Shown: positions 1 through 5,742 of the stretch, piece after piece
Position numbering within the stretch: the stretch's first letter is position 1
Layout of the letters: every line of letters starts with the position of its first letter
Source: Terriglobia bacterium
GTDB taxonomy: Bacteria; Acidobacteriota; Terriglobia; UBA7540
Reading direction: 5' to 3'
Assembly: GCA_030042795.1 (NCBI GenBank)
Contig: JASHYZ010000567.1
Span: 1 to 6,220, forward strand
DNA: 6,220 nucleotides
Notes under the pieces: generated by a model
What the model saw: only the letters and a program-made list of their open reading frames with translations
Told to the model about the DNA's origin: nothing
Databases searched by the model: none
Position numbers and translations under genes: made by a program

Positions 1-26
1 CGTGGCGTTTCTGCTCCAAGAGGGTC

Positions 27-68
27 ATTCCCGCGAAGCTTGTCCCCGCGAAAGCGGGGAGCGGGAAT
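27..68. repeat. Nested hairpin repeat, unit 1
   Basis: An outer 8-bp inverted repeat, ATTCCCGC at 27-34 and GCGGGAAT at 61-68, encloses an inner perfect stem, CCCCGC at 44-49 and GCGGGG at 54-59, with a GAAA tetraloop. The flanking GTCATTCCCGCG...GCGGGAATCC wording resembles a common dispersed intergenic repeat of bacterial genomes (from memory, not searched). No T-run follows, so it is not an ordinary intrinsic terminator. Confidence 0.7.
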
Positions 69-91
69 CCACGAGTTTTCACACACGCTCT

Positions 92-119
92 CTAGGGCCG
101 ACCCTTGGGTCGGCCCTAG
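92..119. repeat. Perfect 28-bp palindrome, unit 2
   Basis: Arms CTAGGGCCGACCC (92-104) and GGGTCGGCCCTAG (107-119) are perfect reverse complements separated only by TT. This is the longest perfect stem in the cluster. It has no downstream T-tract, which argues against a rho-independent terminator and for a repeat or protein/RNA structural element. Confidence 0.8.
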
Positions 120-140
120 GCCGGGCAAGCCCTGGCCTAG
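116..140. repeat. Hairpin repeat, unit 3
   Basis: Arms CTAGGCCGGGC (116-126) and GCCCTGGCCTAG (129-140) pair over 11 bp with a single bulged T and an AA loop. The left arm shares its CTAG with the right arm of the preceding palindrome, so the two structures are mutually exclusive at their border. Confidence 0.65.
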
Positions 141-160
141 CACGGGCTGGAAGCCCGTGC
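140..160. repeat. Hairpin repeat, unit 4
   Basis: A perfect 9-bp stem, GCACGGGCT (140-148) with AGCCCGTGC (152-160), closes a GGA loop. A cacgggctn(n)agcccgtg core is, as far as I recall, a recurrent intergenic motif in Acidobacteriota and some Planctomycetes. That association has not been searched here. Confidence 0.7.
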
Positions 161-166
161 CACGTG

Positions 167-187
167 GCATGGCCATCTTGGCCATGC
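167..187. repeat. Hairpin repeat, unit 5
   Basis: A perfect 9-bp stem, GCATGGCCA (167-175) with TGGCCATGC (179-187), closes a TCT loop. It belongs to the same run of adjacent hairpins but has a different core, so the cluster is not a tandem array of one unit. Confidence 0.65.
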
Positions 188-205
188 AAATGTACAAACT
201 CCAGT

Positions 206-225
206 GGCCGGGGTAAGCCCCGGCC
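206..225. repeat. Hairpin repeat, unit 6
   Basis: A perfect 8-bp stem, GGCCGGGG (206-213) with CCCCGGCC (218-225), closes a TAAG loop and is followed by CTACA. It is the last hairpin before the dehydrogenase gene and ends 65 bp upstream of the GTG start, so it lies near where that gene's promoter or leader should be. The pattern GCCGGGGTAAGCCCCGGCCC resembles dispersed repeats known in Koribacter-like genomes (recollection, not searched). Confidence 0.7.
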
Positions 226-290
226 CTACATCCGGATATTAGGGTCGAAGTCCGTAGCTGGTCGGCATCTCATCTCGAAAGGAGCATCCT

Positions 291-1181
291 GTGCCACCCT
301 CAATCGGTTTCATTGGTCTCGGAATTATGGGCCAGCCTATGGCCCTCAATCTCGCGAAAACCGGGCATCCGATTACCGTGTTCAATCGCACGCCGGCCAA
401 AACCGAATCGCTGAAGAGTGCCGGCGCCAAGGTGGCGGCGACGCCTGCCGAAGCCGCGGCCGAAGCCGACTTCGTGATCAGCATCGTCAGTGACACGGCC
501 GCCATGGAAGAAGTGGTGCTGGGCAAGGGCGGCGTCCTCGAGACGGTGCGCTCGGGCGCGATTGTAATCGACTCCAGCACCATTAGTCCCGTGGCGAGCC
601 GCAAATTCGCCTGCAAGGTGGCGGGCAAAGGCGCGAGCTGGCTTGACGCCCCGGTGACAGGGAGCAAGCATCTCGCGGAGAAGGGCGAACTGACTTACAT
701 GGTGGGCGGCGACCGGGAGGCGTTTGATCGCGCTCTGCCGGTGCTGCAGGTTATGGGCAAGAAGCACATTTACTGCGGCTCGCATGGACTGGGCTTGACC
801 GCGAAGCTGTCGCAGAACGTGATCCAGTCCACCATGATCGAGATCTTCTGTGAAGGCTTTGTGCTGGCCGCCAAGGCTGGTCTGAAGCCGCACATCCTGA
901 TGGAAGTCATTCAGGGTAGCATGGCGCGCGCCAGTCTCACGGACTTCAAAGCGCCCTTTATCTTCAGAGGCGATTTCACGCCTTATTTCCCGCTTAAGCT
1001 CATGCACAAAGACATCACACTGGCTCTAGAGAGCGCTTACGCACAAAATGTGCCCATGCCGGCCGCCGCCGCGGTGAAGGAAGTGTACGGCGCCGCCAAA
1101 GCGCAAGGCAAAGGTGACCAGGACTACGCGGCTGTGGTTACTTTTCTGGAGGAACTGGCGAAGATTCAAGTGAGGGAGTAG
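291..1181 (+). CDS. NAD(P)-dependent beta-hydroxyacid dehydrogenase (3-hydroxyisobutyrate dehydrogenase / glyoxylate-succinic semialdehyde reductase family)
   Basis: The 296-residue product has the normal length for this family, whose members reversibly oxidise beta-hydroxyacids or reduce small aldehydes such as glyoxylate or succinic semialdehyde in the cytoplasm. The N-terminal Rossmann fold carries GLGIMG at residues 9-14. The second strand ends in NRT (32-34), a signature usually linked to NADP(H) rather than NAD(H). Substrate-side motifs follow: DSST (94-97) and DAPVTGS (119-125). The catalytic lysine is K172, with N176 in GLGLTAKLSQN, and a second conserved pair is K240-D241 in the helical C-terminal domain. 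All key residues are intact. The GTG start is supported by AAAGGAG at 278-284, six bases upstream. It stands alone behind the hairpin cluster, and the repeat-filled gap downstream argues against tight coupling with the VOC gene. The exact substrate cannot be read from sequence. Confidence 0.93.
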   Translation: MPPSIGFIGLGIMGQPMALNLAKTGHPITVFNRTPAKTESLKSAGAKVAATPAEAAAEADFVISIVSDTAAMEEVVLGKGGVLETVRSGAIVIDSSTISPVASRKFACKVAGKGASWLDAPVTGSKHLAEKGELTYMVGGDREAFDRALPVLQVMGKKHIYCGSHGLGLTAKLSQNVIQSTMIEIFCEGFVLAAKAGLKPHILMEVIQGSMARASLTDFKAPFIFRGDFTPYFPLKLMHKDITLALESAYAQNVPMPAAAAVKEVYGAAKAQGKGDQDYAAVVTFLEELAKIQVRE

Positions 1182-1380
1182 CGAGCAGGTAGGGAGTAGG
1201 GAATGGCGAATAGCGAGTAGGGAGTCGCGAATAGGGAATCGGAAGTTGGGAGTCGGGGGTGAATTCGGGAATTCGGAATCGGGAATCGCGAGTAGGTTCG
1301 AGGTTGCTACGCCAACCCTATCTCACCTTACTCGCCGCTCCTCGCCGGCAACTCCCTATTCGCTATTCGCGACTCACGTC
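1174..1380. repeat. Degenerate short-unit repeat with self-complementary arms
   Basis: From about 1174 to 1296 the sequence is built from variants of GGGAGTAGCGAATA and GGGAATCG words (for example GAATAGCGAGTAGGGAGTCG). At 1342-1380 the same words return in reverse complement. The arms 1206-1225 and 1351-1370 are inverted copies with 19 of 20 positions matching. A further perfect 13-bp pair joins 1222-1234 with 1363-1375. The array starts inside the last codons of the dehydrogenase gene and ends just before the Shine-Dalgarno of the VOC gene, so a transcript across it could fold into a long imperfect hairpin. The function is unknown; I see no transposase or protein-coding content. Confidence 0.7.
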
Positions 1381-1386
1381 TCCGCC

Positions 1387-1392
1387 AAGGAG
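1387..1392 (+). promoter_or_regulatory. Shine-Dalgarno site fixing the VOC gene start
   Basis: AAGGAG lies six bases before the ATG at 1399. It selects this start over the in-frame upstream start at 1246, whose extra 51 codons would be translated from the repeat array and have no family counterpart. Confidence 0.75.
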
Positions 1393-1398
1393 AGACCC

Positions 1399-1788
1399 AT
1401 GCCTGATGATTTCAAGCTCAACCAGATCGGCGTCATCATGCTGGGGGTCAAGGAAACGGCGCGCTCCGTGGCCTTCTACCGTGACCAGCTTGGTCTTACA
1501 GTGAAGATGGCGTTTGAAGGTTTCACTTTCCTGGATGCTGGCGCCGTCACACTTGTTTTGAGTGAAGCTCTGGCTAAGGCCTCCAGCGGCTCCATCGCGG
1601 GCGCTACCGAAGTTGTATTCTCGGTGCCCGACGTGCGCGCCGCGCACGCAGCGTTGCGCTCGAAGTGTGTCGAGTTTACTCACGAGCCGCGCCAGGTTTC
1701 CGGTCCGATGTGGGCTGCCAATTTCCGTGACCCGGACGGCCACGGCCTCTCGGTGTTCGGGCCTGAGCGAGCTTCGCAAGTGTCATAA
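1399..1788 (+). CDS. VOC-fold (glyoxalase/bleomycin-resistance/dioxygenase superfamily) protein
   Basis: The 129-residue product is one standard VOC domain of two beta-alpha-beta-beta-beta modules. The first has LNQIGVIMLGV then ARSVAFYRDQLGL (residues 7-33). The second has ATEVVFSVPDVRAAHAAL (69-86) and ends with the typical NFRDPDGHGLSVFG (108-121). Superfamily members include lactoylglutathione lyases, extradiol dioxygenases, epimerases and non-enzymatic drug-binding proteins. By position, the usual metal ligands appear only partly kept: Q9 where His is common, no acidic residue in TLVLSEA at the second site, E71 at the third, and S118 where Glu normally closes the site. This points to a ligand-binding or metal-independent role, but the alignment was done by eye. 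The ATG is supported by AAGGAG six bases upstream. The gene is followed 56 bp later by the hydrolase on the same strand. No specific substrate can be assigned. Confidence 0.88.
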   Translation: MPDDFKLNQIGVIMLGVKETARSVAFYRDQLGLTVKMAFEGFTFLDAGAVTLVLSEALAKASSGSIAGATEVVFSVPDVRAAHAALRSKCVEFTHEPRQVSGPMWAANFRDPDGHGLSVFGPERASQVS

Positions 1789-1807
1789 TCGTTCTTGCTC
1801 GCGACGC

Positions 1808-1837
1808 TTGCACAACAACATCCTGTTCAGGTAGACT
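1808..1837 (+). promoter_or_regulatory. Possible weak sigma-70 promoter for the hydrolase/permease pair
   Basis: TTGCAC at 1808-1813 and TAGACT at 1832-1837 are separated by 18 bp and resemble -35 and -10 boxes at four of six positions each. Transcription would begin close to 1844, practically at the GTG codon, implying a leaderless message or use of the ATG at 1866. This is a by-eye match in a 56-bp gap and may be chance. Confidence 0.3.
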
Positions 1838-1844
1838 CCCCGCC

Positions 1845-2945
1845 GTGGATTTACAAGCCTCTCACATGCAAGCTCTATCCTGCGTCTTCCTAGCGATGGC
1901 GTGTGCCAGTCTGCAAGCTTTCTCTGCGAATTATCCTGCGCCCAAGGAAGGCGACTTCGTCGTCCACAATTTTCATTTCAAAGATGGCGAGTCGTTGCCG
2001 GAATTGCGGCTGCATTATGCGACGTTGGGCACACCTGTGCGCGGCCCCAACGGCATGGTGTCGAACGCTGTGCTCATCATGCACGGCACTACGGGTTCCT
2101 GGAAGCAGTTTACATCCCCGCACTTCGCCGAAGTGCTCTTCGGTCCCGGCGAGCCTCTCGACGCCACGCGCTATTTCATTATCCTGCCGGACGGCATCGG
2201 CCACGGCGCATCCAGCAAGCCCAGTGACGGTCTCAAAGCCCGATTCCCGCACTACGATTACGACGATATGGTGGCGGCGCAGCACCAGCTCATTACCGAA
2301 GGGCTGGAGGTGAACCACCTCCGACTAGTGATGGGCACATCGATGGGCTGCATGCACTCCTGGGTATGGGGCGAAACGTATCCTGACTTCATGGACGCGC
2401 TCATGCCGCTAGCCTGCCTGCCGGTGCAGATCGCCGGACGTAATCGGGTGTGGCGCAAAGCCGTAATGGATTCCATCCGGCTCGATCCGGCCTGGAAGAA
2501 CGGTGATTACACTGCCGAGCCGCTTCAGGGCCTGAAGTCTGCTTTGTACCTGCTGCTAATCGCCGGAAGCACGCCGCTGCAGTGGCAGAAGGAATACCCG
2601 ACGCGTGACCGGGCAGACGCCTTTCTGGAGCATTTCGTCCAGACGCGCCTCCCTGATTACGACGCCAACGATGTGCTCTACGCGGTGGACGCCTCACGCA
2701 ACTACGATCCGTCGCCAAACCTGGAGAAAATCAAAGCGCCGGTGATGTTTGTGAATTCGGCTGACGACTTCATCAATCCGCCCGAACTCGGCATCGCCGA
2801 GCGCGAGATCAAGCGCGTGCCGCGAGGCAAGTTCGTCCTCTTGCCCATCACGGACCAGACCCGCGGCCACGGCACGCACACGTTAGCAGCAGTCTGGAAG
2901 CAGTATCTGGAGGAGTTGCTGGAGGAATCAGCGCCGAAGCCTTAG
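1845..2945 (+). CDS. Exported alpha/beta-fold hydrolase related to homoserine O-acetyltransferase (MetX-like)
   Basis: The 366-residue product has the alpha/beta-hydrolase layout of the MetX family, cytoplasmic acyltransferases of about 350-380 residues. Visible landmarks are the oxyanion-side strand AVLIMHGTTGS (75-85), LPDGIGHGASSKPS (114-127), and the nucleophile elbow GTSMG (164-168) with S166. The probable acid is D307 or D308 in NSADDFINPPE, and the catalytic histidine is H342 or H345 in TRGHGTHTL. A complete triad suggests an active esterase or acyltransferase. Unlike true MetX, the N-terminus is hydrophobic (residues 8-28, with an AFSA/NY-type cleavage site), indicating export to the periplasm, so methionine biosynthesis is unlikely. 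The n-region lacks the usual positive charge. The start is uncertain: GTG at 1845 has no convincing Shine-Dalgarno, and ATG at 1866 (residue 8) also leaves the signal peptide intact. It ends 18 bp before the permease, implying co-transcription. Confidence 0.88.
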   Translation: MDLQASHMQALSCVFLAMACASLQAFSANYPAPKEGDFVVHNFHFKDGESLPELRLHYATLGTPVRGPNGMVSNAVLIMHGTTGSWKQFTSPHFAEVLFGPGEPLDATRYFIILPDGIGHGASSKPSDGLKARFPHYDYDDMVAAQHQLITEGLEVNHLRLVMGTSMGCMHSWVWGETYPDFMDALMPLACLPVQIAGRNRVWRKAVMDSIRLDPAWKNGDYTAEPLQGLKSALYLLLIAGSTPLQWQKEYPTRDRADAFLEHFVQTRLPDYDANDVLYAVDASRNYDPSPNLEKIKAPVMFVNSADDFINPPELGIAEREIKRVPRGKFVLLPITDQTRGHGTHTLAAVWKQYLEELLEESAPKP

Positions 2946-2963
2946 TCTTCGACCGGAGAGCAG

Positions 2964-4109
2964 ATGTTCATTCCCCAAATCTACTCGGTTGCCTTGGCCA
3001 TGATGATCCTTTCCATGCTGTGCTGGGGAAGCTGGGCGAATACCCAAAAGGCCGTCGGAAGCTGGCGCTTCGAACTTTTCTATTGGGACTACGTTTGGGG
3101 GATCGTCTTGTGCGCGTTGCTCATGGGACTCACCCTGGGGCGCACCGACCCCTCCAGTGCCGACAGCTTTTTCCAGAATCTAGGACAAGCCAGCCATGAA
3201 AACATCACGCTGGCATTTGCTGCTGGCGTGATTTTCAACCTCGCCAATCTGCTGCTGGTGGCGGCCATTGCGGTAGCGGGTCTTGCGGTAGCATTCCCGA
3301 TCGGCATCGGCTTGGCGCTCATCATCGGGTCAGTCCTCAACTTCGTCATAATGCCCAAGGGGAATCCCGTCCTCCTTTTTGGCGGCGTTGCCCTGGTGGC
3401 AATCGCGATCGTGTTCGACGCCTTGGCTTACCGGAAGCTCTCAAGCAACCGTGGCGTCTCGAAGAAAGGGATCGTGCTGAGCCTGTTGTGCGGAATCTTC
3501 ATGGGCATGTTCTATCCCTTCGTCGCCAAGGCGCTGACCGGTGAAGGCCACTTGGGACCGTACACGGTGGCCTTTGTGTTTGCGGTGGGAGTGCTCATCT
3601 CGACTGTGCCCTTTAATTATGCCTTCATGCGCCGCCCCATCGCCGGCCCACCGGTGGGATTTGCGGATTATTTTGCCGCGCGCAGCAAATGGCATTTCTT
3701 CGGAATCCTCGGCGGCCTCATTTGGGGTGTCGGAACCATCTCAAACTTTGTCTCTTCATACGCTCAGATGGTTGGCCCGGCGGCGTCCTACTCCCTGGGA
3801 CAAGGCGCCACCATGATCTCGGCCATTTGGGGTGTTTTTATCTGGAAGGAGTTCCGCGGCGCCGGGCGTGATGCCATCCGCCTGCTTGTCCTAATGTTTC
3901 TCCTCTTTATCGCGGGCCTTGCATCGGTAGCGCTCGCCCCGGTCGTAGGCCAATTGGGTCGGGCGCAAGAGGGAATGGTTTCGCCCGCGCGTCCTGCCCT
4001 CTCACCTATAAGCGGCCAGGTTCGCTTCGATGCGATCGTGGATCCAGTGAGGGTCCCACCACTCGGTGGGATTCACGGGTACCCCGTCGATCAGTACCGT
4101 GAAGTGTAA
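2964..4109 (+). CDS. DMT-superfamily permease, GRP sugar / ureide-permease-like
   Basis: The 381-residue product is an integral inner-membrane protein with about ten hydrophobic helices (roughly residues 5-24, 42-59, 82-102, 105-130, 134-153, 168-188, 198-218, 245-262, 270-294, 304-326). This matches the 10-TM drug/metabolite transporter fold. The first helix carries LCWGSWANTQK (19-29). Together with the PIG...LIIGSVLNFV segment of the fourth helix, this resembles bacterial GRP-type sugar transporters and plant ureide permeases, so uptake of a sugar or nitrogen-rich small molecule by proton or sodium symport is the family-based guess. The substrate is not determinable. The ATG has GGAGAG just upstream (2955-2960), and the 18-bp gap suggests an operon with the exported hydrolase. 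The last helix ends near residue 326; residues 347-381 are read entirely from the antisense strand of the convergent peptidase gene, look compositionally non-membrane, and may be a non-conserved tail gained by stop-codon loss. Confidence 0.88.
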   Translation: MFIPQIYSVALAMMILSMLCWGSWANTQKAVGSWRFELFYWDYVWGIVLCALLMGLTLGRTDPSSADSFFQNLGQASHENITLAFAAGVIFNLANLLLVAAIAVAGLAVAFPIGIGLALIIGSVLNFVIMPKGNPVLLFGGVALVAIAIVFDALAYRKLSSNRGVSKKGIVLSLLCGIFMGMFYPFVAKALTGEGHLGPYTVAFVFAVGVLISTVPFNYAFMRRPIAGPPVGFADYFAARSKWHFFGILGGLIWGVGTISNFVSSYAQMVGPAASYSLGQGATMISAIWGVFIWKEFRGAGRDAIRLLVLMFLLFIAGLASVALAPVVGQLGRAQEGMVSPARPALSPISGQVRFDAIVDPVRVPPLGGIHGYPVDQYREV

Positions 4110-5399
4110 GTGATCACCGCCGGCAAGGCCGGTGGAATCGCTAATTCCGATCTGTTGTTCGCGCTTCACATGGTCGCCAGGCTTCACGCGCAGTGAGGCC
4201 ATGTGCCCGTAGAGTGTCTGCAGGCCACAGCCATGGTCAATCAAGACCGCGTTGCCATAAATGCCGAAAAACTCTGCCATCACCACCACACCGTCGTTTG
4301 CGGCTCGTACTGGCATGTGCTCGAGACCGGCCAAGTCAAAGCCGAGATGAGTTTGGTGATCCACTACTTGCCCGTTGTAGATGTAGGTGCGGTAATCGGC
4401 GAAGTAGGCTTCCGTCTTAGATGGCAGCCGGATGAAGGGCTGGCTCCACAGGACCGTGGGCGATGTACGCTTTGAAAGTTCAACCAGGCGATCAGCATCA
4501 ACTTGGCGCAGGTGGCCGTTGACCTCGAGGAAATTCTTGATGGGACTACCTTCGTCCTCCAGGTCCGGTGTTTGGCTCATGATCGGAGGAATCACACGCT
4601 GAATGTAGGCGTCGTCCAGGTTAATCGTGTCAGTGTGAAACTTCTTGGGAAAGACCCGGTAATTGAAGCTCGATACCGCCTGATTGCCGGCATCATCCCT
4701 CGCCACGATCTGGGCCGGGGTCGAGGGATCAAGATCCCACGGGTAGGCAAAGATGGCGAGCCGCGTTTCAGGCTCCGATGGCTTCACCGCAAAGCTTACA
4801 AAGAAGTATTTGCCTACCTGGACACCCGATTCTACCGTGCCCGGCGAAACATGAAACACCACCATGTCACAGCCACCTTGATTGATGTAATGCTGCGAGG
4901 TGAGCACTTCGATTTGAGGCGCAGTGAAGCGCACGGGTAGGTTCAGCGTGAGCCGGGATTGACCGCCACGGAAGAGACGTCCCCAGGAGTCATTGGTGGC
5001 GGTGACTTCCAGGGTCGCGCTGCCCGGGGCGAGGCTAGGCATCAGCTTGCGGTTCAGGGGCACCGTCCAATCAAGCGTGCTGACCGGGTGAGACCAGAGT
5101 TTCCACCAATGGATCGGTCCCGTGCTGGTGCTAATTCCCGCGCCGTAAAGTTGGCGTCCGCCCTGGAACACCTTGACGCTGACTCGCCTCACGTTGTGTC
5201 GCGAATCTTGCGCCCGAATAGAGAGCCGAGTGCTCTGCCCCAGCCCTTTGGGTTGATTTGGAATTGCCAGTGCGGGTCCCTGGTTCTGAACGGCCTTCCA
5301 GCCCACTAAGAGAACGATGACGGCCAGTATGGCCAAAAAGAAGAGAATCGGCCGGGCAATGCCTGCATGATCGTTAGAAATGCGCGACTCGTCTGACAA
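4002..5399 (-). CDS. Membrane-anchored M23 family (LytM-type) metallopeptidase
   Basis: With the chosen TTG start the product is 465 residues. A short polar N-terminus precedes one membrane helix (about 15-34), which anchors a long periplasmic part. About residues 45-250 look like beta-rich, Ig-like domains; the segment ARDDAGNQA (233-241) is typical of such folds. The C-terminal M23 domain holds the full zinc/catalytic set: H351 and D355 in HLGFD, H399 in LYGHM, and H430 and H432 in GDHLHF. It should therefore be an active endopeptidase cutting peptidoglycan cross-links, not a degenerate regulator of the EnvC type. A longer TTG start at 5468 is possible, but the start at 5399 has GAGAGGG four bases upstream, and the likely promoter lies between the two. 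The 3' end overlaps the convergent permease gene by 108 bp, and the conserved domain runs almost to the stop, so this frame is the constrained one in the overlap. Confidence 0.92.
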   Translation of the reverse strand: MSDESRISNDHAGIARPILFFLAILAVIVLLVGWKAVQNQGPALAIPNQPKGLGQSTRLSIRAQDSRHNVRRVSVKVFQGGRQLYGAGISTSTGPIHWWKLWSHPVSTLDWTVPLNRKLMPSLAPGSATLEVTATNDSWGRLFRGGQSRLTLNLPVRFTAPQIEVLTSQHYINQGGCDMVVFHVSPGTVESGVQVGKYFFVSFAVKPSEPETRLAIFAYPWDLDPSTPAQIVARDDAGNQAVSSFNYRVFPKKFHTDTINLDDAYIQRVIPPIMSQTPDLEDEGSPIKNFLEVNGHLRQVDADRLVELSKRTSPTVLWSQPFIRLPSKTEAYFADYRTYIYNGQVVDHQTHLGFDLAGLEHMPVRAANDGVVVMAEFFGIYGNAVLIDHGCGLQTLYGHMASLRVKPGDHVKREQQIGISDSTGLAGGDHLHFTVLIDGVPVNPTEWWDPHWIHDRIEANLAAYR

Positions 5400-5403
5400 A
5401 GGT

Positions 5404-5410
5404 CCCTCTC
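5404..5410 (-). promoter_or_regulatory. Shine-Dalgarno site supporting the TTG start of the M23 gene
   Basis: Read on the minus strand, GAGAGGG is followed by ACCT and then the TTG at 5399. The resulting N-terminus (MSDESRISNDHAGIARP) leads directly into the membrane helix, which is the usual layout. The upstream TTG at 5468 has no comparable site. Confidence 0.55.
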
Positions 5411-5439
5411 TTTCGTCCTTACGAACTGCCCAAATTCTC

Positions 5440-5468
5440 ACGATACTGAAGGCAGGCAGCAATCTCAA
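5440..5468 (-). promoter_or_regulatory. Predicted sigma-70 promoter of the M23 gene
   Basis: On the minus strand, TTGAGA (5468-5463) and TATCGT (5445-5440) are spaced by exactly 17 bp, matching the -35 and -10 consensus at five and four of six positions. Transcription would start near 5433, giving a leader of about 34 bases before the TTG at 5399. It would exclude the longer start at 5468. Confidence 0.5.
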
Positions 5469-5517
5469 ACATATTCTGATCTCTGGCAGTGGGCGATCGA
5501 TAGTGCGAAGGAGGAAT

Positions 5518-5652
5518 ATGCAGTGGCCAGCAAGAGGATGGACGTGCTCAGTTACATTGCGACGACGAAATGTTGCTCGTCACCGGCATCCTGGATGTGG
5601 GAAAGCGTATGCTACTTTTACTTGCAATTTCATTTCCTGTTTCGTATACTAA
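5518..5652 (+). CDS. Possible small basic, cysteine-containing peptide (doubtful)
   Basis: An ATG at 5518 follows AAGGAGG (5508-5514), the strongest Shine-Dalgarno in the window, though only three bases away. It opens a 44-codon frame. The product would be arginine-rich in the middle (LRRRNVARHRH) with four cysteines, and no family is recognised. A GTG at 5523 in another frame has better spacing (8 bases), but that frame runs on into the tRNA-Thr gene. The stop at 5650-5652 overlaps the -10 box of the tRNA promoter, which is awkward for a real gene. It may be chance, a decayed gene, or a leader peptide. Confidence 0.15.
   Translation: MQWPARGWTCSVTLRRRNVARHRHPGCGKAYATFTCNFISCFVY
5622..5650 (+). 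promoter_or_regulatory. Sigma-70 promoter of the tRNA cluster
   Basis: TTGCAA (5622-5627) and TATACT (5645-5650) are separated by exactly 17 bp, matching consensus at four and five of six positions, in an AT-rich island within GC-rich surroundings. Initiation would fall about 7 bases downstream, near 5657, leaving roughly a 10-base 5' leader on the tRNA-Thr precursor. This is the best promoter in the window. Confidence 0.75.
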
Positions 5653-5666
5653 AAAGGTTTCGGACG

Positions 5667-5742
5667 GCTGGCGTAGCTCAGCTGGTAGAGCATCTGATTT
5701 GTAATCAGAGGGTCGGGGGTTCGAATCCCTTCGCCAGCTCCA
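5667..5742 (+). tRNA. tRNA-Thr (anticodon UGU)
   Basis: The 76-base gene includes an encoded 3' CCA. The acceptor stem GCTGGCG/CGCCAGC is perfect, the D-arm begins GCTCAGCTGGTAGAGC, and the anticodon stem TCTGA/TCAGA holds the loop TTTGTAA, giving UGU for ACA codons. The T-arm loop is TTCGAAT; its stem GGGGG/CCCTT has two G-U pairs, a slight irregularity. The discriminator base is T (U). It is the first gene behind the strong promoter and heads the tRNA cluster. Confidence 0.96.

Noticed and set aside
92..119. Intrinsic terminator for a gene lying to the left
   Set aside because: The stem is strong but no T-tract follows on either strand, and neighbouring hairpins show it belongs to a repeat cluster.
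2..493. Long open frame covering the left end and the start of the dehydrogenase
   Set aside because: It runs through the hairpin repeats and out of frame through a clearly conserved dehydrogenase, and its product looks like no protein family.
300..1007. Long antisense open frame inside the dehydrogenase gene
   Set aside because: It is an arginine/histidine-rich shadow of a GC-rich coding region, with no recognisable domain and no plausible start context.
1174..1380. CRISPR array
   Set aside because: The units are short, degenerate and contiguous, without regular spacers or constant repeat length, and there are no cas genes nearby.
1845..2945. Genuine metX (homoserine O-acetyltransferase)
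   Set aside because: The export signal and the absence of methionine-pathway neighbours argue against it; only the fold and catalytic motifs are shared.
4117..4135. Hairpin just after the permease stop as a terminator
   Set aside because: The 8-bp stem with one G-U pair lies inside the conserved STGLAGGDHLHF coding region of the M23 gene and has no T-run, so coding constraint explains it.
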